Source: Aphelidium insulamus
Taxonomy: Eukaryota > Aphelidiomycota > Aphelidea > Aphelidiaceae
Reading direction: 5' to 3'
DNA: 64,000 nt
NCBI GenBank assembly: GCA_036784855.1
Contig: JAZDSV010000002.1
Span: 542,501 to 606,500 of the forward strand
The position numbers and the translations under genes were made by a program. The notes under the pieces are model-generated. The model had not been told where the DNA came from. It saw only the letters and a list, made by a program, of their open reading frames with translations, and ran no database searches. Shown here in pieces: positions 49,158 to 60,198 of this stretch; positions within the stretch are counted from its first letter, which is position 1, and each line of letters opens with the position of its first letter.

Positions 49158-52100
49158 ATGGCAGACGAGGAGAATTTTGCCGCCCTTGGCATCGCTGATA
49201 AAATCGGCCACAAGGCACGGGGGGACCTGGATATCTGGTGCTGTCACTGATGAGTGGTGTGTGTGTGTATAGTCGTGGAAGGCGAGGGTGCTTGGCTATG
49301 ACGAGCTGAAGGCCAAGTGGGAGCGCATTGAGGAGCCCGACAATGCCGAGTTCCGCGCCTGGGCCGACGACATCAAGAAGATGGTGCTCGACTCCAACCA
49401 GGTGGCACAAGAGTCGGCACTGGGCGCCGTGCAAGCCTATGTGGGATTTGCGGCCATCGCTCCAAGGTGCGGCCATGTGTCATCCACCAACCTCACGCGG
49501 CCTTAATTGTATGATACCGCAGATTACGAGCGTCCGTCGTGCCGGCCATTGTCGACAAGTGTCTGGTGTCCACTCGGTCGGGCACACGCACTCGGGCAGT
49601 CGAGCTCTTGCTCACATTCATTGACATCGATTCAAGCCCGGATGCCGTTGTGGTACGCAACTGGGCTTGCCATTCTTGACTCTGATGCATCGCAGAATGA
49701 CTTGCTGGCTGGACTCTCCGCCAAGCAGCCAAAGTTGGTGGCGGCTTGCGTCTCAGTGCTTAAAGACGTTGTGGCGTAAGTTGCTATGCATGTGTGCAAT
49801 GTCACTGACAACCAGTGCTTACGGCGCACGAACGGTCAACGTCAAACCTATCCTGAAAGCGTTGCCGCAAATATTTGGGCATGCAGATAAGAATGTTCGC
49901 GCTGAAGGTAGCCTGTTATCCGCGGAAATATTCAAGTGGACCGGAATGAGTGCGTTTGAGTCCTCGTTCAAGGAGATGAAGCCCGTGCAAGTGAAGGAGT
50001 TGTCCGACTTGTTCGAATCCATCAACGACAAACCGATGCAAACACGTTTTCTGCGCTGCCCGAAGCCGACACAAGTACCCGAATCTTCTGATGGCGCTGG
50101 CGCAGATGCCATAGAAACTGGTAATCTTTTTGCATATTGCCCCCGTGTATTGCTCAGTAGACCTTTTAGATGGTCCAGTCGCTGACGATTCCCCCGTTGA
50201 AATCGACGCTTACGACTTGGCAGATCCTGTGGATGTTCTGAGCAAGATTCCATCAAAGTTCTATGAAACGATTGTAAGTGTGTTATTGTGGAAGGCGTAG
50301 TTCACATGCCTGTACAGAGATCAACTGCTTGGAAAGAGCGTAAAGAAGCGCTGGAGGAACTTGTAAAACTGTTGACCACTCCAAAATTAGCGGATGGATC
50401 GTATCATCAGCTTGTTAATGCGCTCGCCAAGGTACGGCGACATATGCTATTAAGACTAGTTGACATTCGGTAATAGGCCGTTGCCGATAGCAATATACTG
50501 TGCTCAGTGCTGGCCGATAATTGTATCGAATTGCTAGCAAAGGGGCTACGAAAGTCTTTTTCGCCGTACAAGGGCATCGCCATTCCTCCCTTGCTTGAGC
50601 GGCTAAAAGAAAAGAAGCAGAACATTCAGCAGGCTATTCGAGCTGCGTTAGAGGCTATATATCGGACGGTACAGATAAATTTGCGCATGACATTTGCTGA
50701 CAATCATTAGACCACTCTTCCAGAAATTGTGGCAGACATAGTCGCGGGTTTGAACAATAAAAATCCTTTGGCGCGATCTGAGACAGCACAATGGCTGGTT
50801 AGGTGTCTTAATGATTCTAAGACGCCATTAAGCAAAGATGACACGAAAGAGCTGATGGGTGCCCTACTAAAGGTTTGGACTTTTCTGATTATGTCACGCT
50901 GAAGCAATTTAGGCAATTGAAGATTCATCAACGGAAGTACGAGATTCTGGAGCCCTCGCTATTGCCACCATAAAACGAAGTGTTGGCGAGCGGTCCATGC
51001 TCAAGTACTTTGAAAAACTCGATGCGCTTAAACTGGCCAAAATTGATGAGTACTATTCCAAGTCTTCGAGTTCTGGCGTAGGCTCGACTAGTACGGCCCG
51101 ATCTTCGACACCACCAACCACTGCTGTTGCTGCTGTCAAGGCAAGCATTTGAACTTATGACTTACAGTATTATAATGTCACTGAGCAGAATGTCGCAAAA
51201 GGAAAGGAAAATGCACCTCCAGCCGCCAAGACAACCTCATCAAAGCTCAACTTAGCTAGGCTTAAGAGTTCAAAATCTTCTGCAGATGTTCGTAATTATT
51301 GTTCTTCTGCTCAACTGGATAATTTTAATATCTTGTAATTTCCGCAGTTGAAGAAAGGTGCAAGTACAGAAAAGGCAGTAACAGACACAATCACCAAAAG
51401 CAAGTACACCGATGATGACGCTGAACAGGCCGCGCGTGAACTGCTCTCTCAACCGCTGCTCGACAAGTTCAAAGAATCCTCATGGAAATCTCGGCTTGAG
51501 GCAGTGGAAGAAGCTACAACACTTGTAGAGTCGCGTCTGGCCTCAGATGCTTCTTTTGATGCTGAATTGGTTTTCCGCATAATGCGATTGCAGCCTGTCT
51601 GGAAGGACAACAACTTTCAAGTGACCTCACAGCTGTTCAAACTTTTGATTCTTTGCACTCAGAAGAGGTCACCTGTTTCTGGAGTGTGTGTTTTGATTGT
51701 TGCACCCGTACTAGTCGATAAGCTTGGTGATGCCAAGTTGAAAACTGCGGCAACCGACTTGTTGACATTGTTCGCTGAGCAGTGCACGCTGCAGACAGTG
51801 CTATCGCAATGTATGTCATTATATACGTCAAAATGTTTTGAAACTTGATACAGGTATGGAGCCGGTTAATTCTCAGAAGAGCCCCAAAGTAATCTCGGAG
51901 GCACTTAAAACATTTAATGGCATGATTATGGAATTTGGAGTTCAGCGCCTTGATATCAAAGCATTAATCGGTTTCGCAAAACGGCATCTTGCAAGTTCAA
52001 ATGCAGGCGTGCGCGGTGCATCTGTCAATCTGCTGGGTGTTCTCAAGATATTCGTGGGTTCAGGTGAGTACGTTGCTTAACTCCCGTCTCTAAAGGTTCA

Positions 52101-55100
52101 TTTAGATATCCGCACGCTTATTACCGATGTCAGCGCTGCTCAGATGGCGACCATTGATGCAGAATTCCAACGAGTGGCGGACATACCGATTCCCGATAAG
52201 TTGCGCGGCATGTCACATGTGTCCTCAGGCAAAGCATGTAGTGCTCCCTCTCAAGACGAGCTCTTTCCGCGCCAAGACCTTAGTAGTGCGGTCACGAACG
52301 AAATGCTTGATGTACGATTCATATATTGGTTTGTATTCATTAACGTGATGTTAACGTAGAATATTAACAATTCCAACTGGAAGATGCGAAAAGAAGGCTT
52401 GGACCAGCTACAAGCCATGCTGACGTCCACGCACACAAGAATAACACCGCAGTTGGGAGAATTACTTTCGGCGCTGAAAGCTCGACTTGAAGACAGCAAC
52501 AAAAATCTTGTGGTGCAAACGCTTGATATAATCACGTTGCTTGTTAAAGCGATGGGACAACCGTTTGAACGCATTTCCAAAATCGTGATTCCCAGTATGC
52601 TCTCAAATTTGTCGGATAATAAGTCGCAAGTTCGACAAGCAGTGCTGTCGACACTTGATTCCATTTCAGAGATCATTAATTTTTCAACAGTTGTCGGTTG
52701 CGCCGCGACCTGCTTGTCTGCAGAAAATCCTAATCTTCGAAAAGATCTGCTCTTTTGGCTGTCGGTGAAGTTGGAAAAGGCTACAATCAATTCTACTGAT
52801 CTATCACTCCTTATTGCTCCAATGTTTCTTTCGTTACAAGACCGCAACCAGGATGTGCGAAAGGCGGCTTGTACGCTTGTTCCGTTGGTTATAAGGATTT
52901 GTGGGTACGAAGCTGTCCGCAGCAAATGTGGTGAATTGAAAGGATCCTCGCTGCAAACGGTTCTTCCTATCATCGATCAGTTTCGAGGCGAGAGTCCTGC
53001 TGTGGCAGCTGAACGTGAAGGGACCGCTTCTCCGGCCGGGAAATCTCTGTCTCGCAGCCATGGAAGTACCAAAGATGTTTCATCCTCCTCGGGCATGCTA
53101 TCACGTTCGGCATCAAAACTTGGGCTAAAGAAGAAGGTCACTACTGCCAAAAGCGCTTCAACAACGTCTCTGTCGTCAAAGGCAGCTGCTGCTTCCGAAC
53201 CTTTAGAAGTTACTCATCCGCTGCTGGCGGCCGATCTTCGCATGAAAGAGAAGCGTGCGGATCAAGATCGCGGGCTGCACAAGTGGACATTTGACGCACC
53301 GAGAAAGGAGCTCGTGGATTTTTTGCGCGATCAAGCCGAAACTGTCATGTCACACGCACTAGTCGCCTTGTTGTTCAGTGAAGATCATCACAAGGATAAG
53401 GATTTTTACAGCGGACTTACCGGCATTGACGATTGTTTGGTGCAGTGTTTGGAGGCACACGATGTGGCAGGAGTATCAGCAGAAGAAACGAAATTGAGAG
53501 TAGTTGCTGCCACCGATGTGGTCCTGAAGTATTTGACCATCCGGTTCTTCGATACCAACACGAGTACACTGCTAAAAATTCTGGATCTGCTCGAGCACTT
53601 TTTGGCCGTGCTCGATGAAATGAGCTATCAGATGCTGGACTATGAAGCAAACGCTTTTCTTCCTTTTTTCATCAATAAGGTAACGTATCTCTACTATGCT
53701 ACCTGCCGATAATTGATCATATACAGGTCGGTGACAACAAAGAAACTATTCGAGCCCGCATTCGAGGAATAATGAGAACCTTGTGCCGCGTATATCCGGC
53801 AAGCAAGATGTTTCAGCAGGTCCTTGGCTGCGTCACGTCCAAGAATGCCAAAACTCGCACCGAATGTCTGGAAGAATTGGGCTGCCTTATCCAACGCAAT
53901 GGCCTGGGAGTGTTCACACCGGCTAAGTCTATTCCCGTGATTGCCTCAATGATATCGGACAGGGATTCCAATGTTCGCTCTGCTGCATTGAACACATTGG
54001 TCGAGGCATATGTACTTCTGGGAGACGCGGCGTTTAAGCATCTCGGGAGAATGACGGAAAAGGATAGGAGCCTGCTCGATGAACGAATCAAACGCTCTAA
54101 AGCCGCTCCGCCGATGGCCATGAAAACATCTAGTCCCGAAAAGCCAACACTTAGCGCTCAACCGTCGCGATCATCCCTTCCCACCAGAGATGCGGTGCAA
54201 GACTCCCAGGATTCGACCGCTAGCAAGCGGTTTACACTTGATTTGGACCAGCTTGCATTGCCGCAGCTGTCAACTGCGGCGCACAACGGCACCACAGCGA
54301 GCACTAGGCAACTTGTCGCCGACGATCGTTATTCCTCAACCTTGCAAGATCAATCCGAGTTAGCAATGGACTTTATCCAGACGCAAATAACCAGCGGTGA
54401 TATTTTCCAAAGCATTGACGCGCTGAAGCAGCTGGAAAAGTATATTGCTGCCCGGCCTGATCTAGTTCGAGCGCAGATGAACCCGCTTGTTAGTGCTGTG
54501 ACACTGCAAGTTCGCCTAGCATTCACGTCGCCCATACTCCCAGACACGGACTCGAACACGCTGCTGCGACAGTGCAAACATCTGGTCAATGTGCTGGTGC
54601 AGATATTTTCAGTGCGCGATCTCGCCGTGCAGCTGTCAAAGGAGACTACGCACCAGCTGCTCTCAGAATTGCTTGCCAGATTGGTGGATCAACGTCTGCA
54701 AACTGCACTCGGGGAGTACGGCACCCAATTGACGCGGGCGCTGAACGTGCTCATGCTACGCATACTGGAGAACTGTAACAAGAATCTGGTTTTCAGGCAA
54801 GTTGCATGTATACATCGCACAATCATTACCAATACATGCAGCGTGTTGTTGGATCTGCTGGATACCGGAGTGGCATCGCTGCAAGGCCTTCCGCAATCAG
54901 AACTTGCGTTGCAGGCCAAGTACTCCGAGTTGGTAATGAAGTGTCTGTGGAAGTGGACAAAGGCGCTACAGAGCACACTGAAAGCAAATGACATTGTGGT
55001 CGGGCCGCTTTTGCTTGATTTACACAAGTTTTTGGCCACCAATCCTCCCGTTGAATGGAAGCGTCGCGCAGCTGAGCAGCTACCGCTAGGCGACATGCCA

Positions 55101-56176
55101 CTCCGAACGGCCAAGACCATCATGCACGAGCTTGTGGTGGGCGTGGGTGCGCCGATTATGGAAATGATGTTGGACTCCGGTGTTGATGAGCCGCGCCGCA
55201 GTGTTGTGTACGCTTATCTGTCACACATGCTGGACGCTGCTGGAATATCTGTGCCGACTGCGCCAGCCGACTCGGGATCACGCACTCCGGCTTCTGCGGC
55301 GACGCAATCCCCAAAGGGCGGCGCAGCTGATCACTCACGTGCTATCGAAACAAAGCTGGCCGACCGGATGGCCGCCGTGTCGATGGACAGTGGGCTGAGT
55401 GGTGGTGGTGGTGGTGGCGGCGCTGCCAACGATATGCTACCGGGGACATTGTCACAGCGCAGCAGCCGCTCCGGCAGCGCCCAGTCTGTCGGTCTATCTG
55501 CACCGGCGTCGCTCACCGATGCAGAGGCGACCGCCGCAATCGAAGGAATATTCCAGAAAATTGCCTCCAAAGACGAGACGAAGCAGGGTGTGATGGAGCT
55601 GTACGACTTTCAGCAAAAGAACTCACAACTGCACGGCAAGATCGCCGCCAAACTGGCAACGTACGGCGTCAATTTCCGACTCTACATACGCAACACTCTG
55701 GAGCGCATCGCAAAGGAACGAGGAGAAGTCATGGTTGACTATGGTTCCACGGCGTCCATGTCTTCTCTAGGCGCCAGTACGTTTGACAGTTACCAGTATG
55801 CCAAGTACAAATCATAACCTTTGCAGGCGGTGGCAGTAGCATGCTGGCGACATCATCGTCGGCGGTGAACAACAACAGTTCCACGCTGCGCCAGAGTGAT
55901 ACCGACGGCTACAAGGAGCGCTTGATGCGACTGCAGCAACGATTCGGCTACGGATCTGCGACAAGTGAACAGCAGACTGCGCCGGCTGATACCGTCACGC
56001 AGTCACAGCAGCAGCAGCAGCAGTCATCAGCACTGGCAGTCGCTGTTGGCGCGGGTGATGCAGTCCCATCCGCCTGCGCACCTATCTCATCCTCACATGA
56101 TCAATCGGTCCTGGCACTGAAGGAGCGGTTGGCGCGCATGAAGAGCACGATGCTTGGCGGAAGTGGCGGCGCCTAG
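49158..56176 (+). CDS. XMAP215/Dis1-family microtubule polymerase with five TOG-like domains
   Basis: Seventeen exons: 49158-49214, 49273-49466, 49523-49652, 49696-49775, 49816-50120, 50170-50273, 50318-50431, 50477-50668, 50711-50872, 50913-51140, 51189-51287, 51348-51810, 51854-52063, 52106-52311, 52360-53679, 53727-55776 and 55827-56176; 2088 codons (2087 residues). TOG1 starts with SWKARVLGYDELKAKWERI; TOG2 with STAWKERKEALEELVKLL; TOG3 with SSWKSRLEAVEEATTL; TOG4 with NSNWKMRKEGLDQLQAML; and TOG5 with LHKWTFDAPRKELVDFLRDQ. A C-terminal helical domain has MELYDFQQKNSQLHGKIAAK. A Gln-rich tail ends ERLARMKSTMLGG. It adds tubulin at plus ends. Five TOGs is the animal-type count; yeasts have two. 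Introns 1 (AAG|GCACGG) and 10 (AAG|GCAAGC) use GC donors. An earlier in-frame stop at 55815 is inside the last intron. Confidence 0.95.
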
Positions 56177-56330
56177 CAACTCACTCATACTTTATTATCA
56201 ATGTACCAGTAATTTAGCCATCTGTGAAGTGTGCATATACTAGTACATTATAAATCAACTTGCACAGGAGAACATTGCTTCCGCGGTCAAAAACATTTAT
56301 TAACCACATGCAGAGGACCGAATTGAAGAG

Positions 56331-56576
56331 TCAGGAAGAGGAGCTGCCAGGCGGCGTGTAATACGCCGATCCCTTGCCGTTGTTGTAGTACGCGGATCCA
56401 TTGTCGTTGCGGTAATAGTACGACCCGTTGGTGTTGGCGTAGTAGTACGAGTTGCCGCTAGATGAGTTGGTGCCGCCGGGTGTGCAGTACGTGTTTCCCT
56501 GGCTGTTGGTGCCGTAGCTCCGGCTGCCGCTGCCATTCGATGATCCCTGGCTTGAACTCTGGCTCGACCGCGGCAT
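56331..56576 (-). CDS. Small Ser/Gly/Asn/Tyr-rich protein, fungal-type
   Basis: A single exon of 81 residues, almost all Ser, Gly, Asn, Tyr and Thr. It has a regular pattern: SYGTNSQGNTYCTPGGTNSS, then NSYYYANTNGSYYYRNDNGS, AYYNNGKGSAYYTPPGSS. To my memory such small proteins with SQGNxYC and NGSYYY repeats are found in many fungi and have no known function. The single Cys sits in the conserved position. Likely disordered or a short beta-structured repeat. The antisense and alternate frames at the same place are shadows. Confidence 0.6.
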   Translation of the reverse strand: MPRSSQSSSQGSSNGSGSRSYGTNSQGNTYCTPGGTNSSSGNSYYYANTNGSYYYRNDNGSAYYNNGKGSAYYTPPGSSSS

Positions 56577-57031
56577 CTTGTGCGTGTTAATGGAAGGAGA
56601 TCAGCCGTGTGATCAGGAGCCGTTAACGCCACATTATCCTTATAATATAAAGATGTTATATTTACATCTTGTTGGCAGTAATCGGCATAGAAGGCTTTGC
56701 CATTTGTTATAACTTACGCAATATATTACCTGACGGACTTCAATACTACTTTACAGATTACAGACTTGGAATGCTACAAGCATGTGTGTGCATTTAATTG
56801 GTTACTCCATCCACATATGTGCTTCTGGGCTATGAGGACGTTCATATAATACATGTCATTCACAGGTATGTATTGTATTACTGCATTACATATACACATA
56901 CATGCTTATATGGATGTGCGTGTTTATGTGTTGAAGCTGCCCGTTAGAAGTGAAATGTAGATAGAAAGAACACAGAGAGAGCAGAGAAGCACTCTTGCAC
57001 ACACAGCAGACATCTACACACAGACAACCAA
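56577..57031. other. Divergent intergenic region, no gene seen
   Basis: About 450 AT-rich bases between a minus-strand and a plus-strand gene; it should hold both promoters. No frame supported. Confidence 0.5.
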
Positions 57032-58549
57032 ATGTCCTTGCCGAGGCGCCGCCCGTCGCACAGTCTGCCGCCCAACGCACACACATGGACCCCCAACGCC
57101 GGCACCACCGCCGAGATCATGTCGAGTCTGGCAGCGCGGTCCTCGCCGGGCCCGGTGCCTCCGCCTGTGGCAGTAGTAGCGCCAACAGCCGCTACCACCG
57201 CCGACACCGCTACCCACATGACACTCACACTGCGCCGCGCACCCACCGCCAGCACGCCGTTCGCCCGGCCCACCGCCGTCAAACCCGACGTCCACACCGG
57301 GGTAGTATTGCTGCTGGTCGCGGCTGCCGGGCTGGGCGTGTTCTTTGCCGGGCTGGACATTATTCTGCAGACATCCGCGGCGCTGCAGTCGGTGCCCGTG
57401 GAGCAGTCTCGCCCGTGGGTGGCCACTTTCACCATTGGCCCAAAGACATTTGTCGTTGGTGGCAGCTACATTCTGCTGGCACGTGCCTTGTAGATATATA
57501 TACACATATATACAGATTTATACACTGTCTGTCTGCTAATTGAGTGCGCAGATCGTGGTGAGCATGTCGCTGATGGTCAACAGGGCGGTGACGGTGCGGA
57601 GTGCCGTGACAGACATTCCAAAGACGCGTTTGCCATTCCGCAAAGGTGACTTGCCGTACACGGTGTACAAGACCATTCAGCGCGGGTTGATGCGGGTGCG
57701 CCTGCTCAACTTGGAGCCGACCATGGACGATATCGGGCAGCCGGGTTGGGTGTACAATGCACAGTCACTGGCACTGCCGCCCGTGTCTGCGGTGCATGTG
57801 CAGTCTCCGGTGCAGCAGGCGCCCGCTGTCCGGCTCCTCTCTCCCGCGCATCGTTTGTCGTCACCCTCGCGGCCCGGTTCCGTGCAGCAGCCGCGATTAA
57901 AGGTTACACGCAACAAGAAGCGCACATCCATGATATCAACTGGCACCACTGGCAACAGCATGTCACACCTGCAGCAGCACAGCGCACACAGCCAGAATGA
58001 TATAAGCGCCCTGGTCGGTGTGGGCAGCGGCGCGAGATCTGCGGTCGTGGTGACATCGCCCACGGCCACCAGCCCGTCTTCCAGATCAGTCTCGGTGCCG
58101 CCACAATCTCCGCAGAGAGCCATTGGTGCCACATCTTCAACCACAAAGAAGCCGGTCCACTTGAGGCGGGCAGTGCTGCGCGGCTGGGCCGCTTTCAGCG
58201 CCAACCTCCAGCAAATCTATGCAGCGTCCCAAGAGACCACAGCAGATTCGACGCTGTCTCACAGTTTGCAACTGCTTGCCGAACGTCCGCCTTGGATGTC
58301 GGTGATGGAGTATGTGGACGCGGTGGCCGAGCAGTTTGGTATCGACGGCGCCCTAGTTGCATACTTTGGCGACGTCTACACAAAGGCGCGATTCTCTGCC
58401 GGCGAGATCAGCGAGCAGGAGTTCCAGACGTTTACAAAGTGTCTGGCCGCCATGACCAAGCGGTCAGTACTAATTATATTTATATACATTGTTGCCAACA
58501 TAATATTATACAATGCTGCAGGATAAGCGGCCACGTTCGAGAGGGTTAA
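57032..58549 (+). CDS. Dlt1-like two-span membrane protein
   Basis: Exons are 57032-57478, 57552-58462 and 58522-58549, exactly 462 codons (461 residues). About 85 disordered residues precede span 1 (GVVLLLVAAAGLGVFFAGLD). A short loop with WVATFTIGPKTF follows, then span 2 (VGGSYILLIVVSMSLMVNRA). After it comes VTDIPKTRLPFRKGDLPYTV and a helical cytosolic tail. Two spans followed by an IPK-x-x-x-P-x-x-x-GD block is the layout of fungal Dlt1 (defect at low temperature) proteins, whose role is poorly known. I rely on memory of that family, so this is tentative. The first intron needs a GC donor (CTG|GCACGT at 57479), and it joins the two halves of span 2. The stop is only 30 bases from the stop of the convergent GT15 gene. 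Confidence 0.55.
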
Positions 58550-58579
58550 TGGTCGGCGTACAGTTCCAGTTTTATTCAA

Positions 58580-59943
58580 CTATACGGGAAACCAGGGCTT
58601 GGGCGTGTACTCTTTCCACTGCTCGATGCAGGCCCAGTGCAAGATCTTGTCGGCGCTCTTCTCGCGGTCGCAGTCACACTTGCGCTCCGTGTGGAACGGT
58701 TCGGCGGGGCAGTGTGTCAGCGGGACGTGGTAGTAGCCAATGTCCTCAAAGAAGTGGACCTCTTCCTTCTTCAAAAACAATCCCACTCCCAGCGAGTGCA
58801 CCGGGGCGTCGCCCCACCGTTCATAGAAGAATCTATATATGTAAGCAACCAACAGATCATAATAACATCTTTATCATTGTACAGTACAGTTAGTGATATA
58901 TGCATGATCAGTTGGTATGAACATGGTAATATTACACCCTTGACACACCCTCCAGCACGGTCCAGATGGTCAAAGTAGCCCACATAGTCGTCGGAGCGCA
59001 AAAAGTTCAGGTCGCCAAGCTCAAAGTTGGACCAGAAATGCCGCAGATTATACTTTGAATGATCGTCGGTGGCAAAGAAGTTGAGGAGAGTCGGGTTGAA
59101 CTTGTCGTCCACTTCGTGCCTCTCGGCAACATAGTTCATAGTGGCTTCCCACAGGGTGGGAACCGTCGCCTCGTACTCGCCGATGGCGATGTTGAACCCG
59201 TACTTCAGGCCCTCGTTCCGCATCTTGAGAAAGGGATCGTACGGCACTTCGCACACCAGCCGGGTGCCCGGCTCAATGCGCCAGTAATAGTCGTACTTGG
59301 CCAGCAGCGGGTGTCGGAAAAAGTAGCCGCTCTGATAGTGGCACATGAAACGGTAGCTCTCGCTGCTGCCGTATATAATTTCCCGCATGTCCTCGCGGGT
59401 TTTGGCCGCCTTGGACTTTAGGATCCACGGCGGGTAGGACCAGTGTTCCTTGGGCACCAGACCAAACTCGATCGTGCTCTCGGGGCCAATTACGGCCGCC
59501 ACCTCCGTCTTGAAGTGCTGTGTGAATGGCACGTCATTGAGGAACACATACGGATAGTGGTATCGGTGGTTGAACTGGCGCTCAAACACCGTCAGCGTCT
59601 CCCGCAGATCCTTCAGCTCCCCGTTCCGAGTCAAGATGACAAAGCACGCCCGAGGCCGCTTTGACAAGTCGGCGGGACGACTGTTGCTGCTGCTGCTACC
59701 CAGTACCTGTTCCGCAATGTGTGAGGTGTCGGTGTTCTCGTGCGGGGCCGGCACTGCTCGATCGTCGTCGTGCTCGCTGTGATGCTGCATTATCTGCTCC
59801 ATCTGTTGTGGATCTTGGAGGTCTGGCGGTTGCATCTCGGTGAGGTCGCCATCTGACCAGCCAGAGGACTGCAAGTGCAGCACAGTGACAATGACTGCTG
59901 TAATGAACAGCACTAGGGCAGCTTTGCGCGTGCCACGACTCAT
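58580..59943 (-). CDS. Alpha-1,2-mannosyltransferase, GT15 (KRE2/MNT1) family
   Basis: Two exons (complement), 59943-58949 and 58832-58580, exactly 416 codons (415 residues). A type II Golgi protein: short basic cytosolic end, one membrane anchor (ALVLFITAVIVTVLHL), an acidic stem, then the GT15 domain. Landmarks: ACFVILTRNGELKDLRETL, HYPYVFLNDVPFTQHFK, YRFMCHYQSGYFFRHPLLAK, YDYYWRIEPGTRLVCEVPYD (nucleotide and metal site), YKFNIA-like YGFNIAIGEYEAT, the nucleophile region LPTLW-like TVPTLWEATMNYVAE, SNFELGDLNFLRSDDYVGYF, and RWGDAPVHSLGVGLFL with DIGYYHVP. It adds alpha-1,2 mannose from GDP-mannose to O- and N-glycans. The family is mostly fungal. Start chosen at 59943, which puts the anchor at the N-terminus. 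Confidence 0.93.
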
Positions 59944-60198
59944 TTCAGCGGTGGCGGTGGCAGTGCGGTGCGGCGGTGCACGGCGCTCTCTGTATCGGTG
60001 CTTCTCTGCGGGGCGACAAGCGAACTGCCGGCAATGCGACCAGGTGAAACACTGACAGGCAGACAGACAATTGTAAACCGTTGCCAAGTTGATATTTAAG
60101 TGCAATAATAATTGCTCGATATTTCCCGTTTTATTCTCCGCTGTTATGTACACACAAGTGTGTGCCGTGTATATTCGTGTCTGACACAGTGCCGCCGT

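Noticed and set aside
55801-55817. Stop codon ending XMAP215 at 55815
   Set aside because: The segment 55777-55826 is a good GT-AG intron; splicing joins to an exon encoding the typical Ser/Gln-rich tail.
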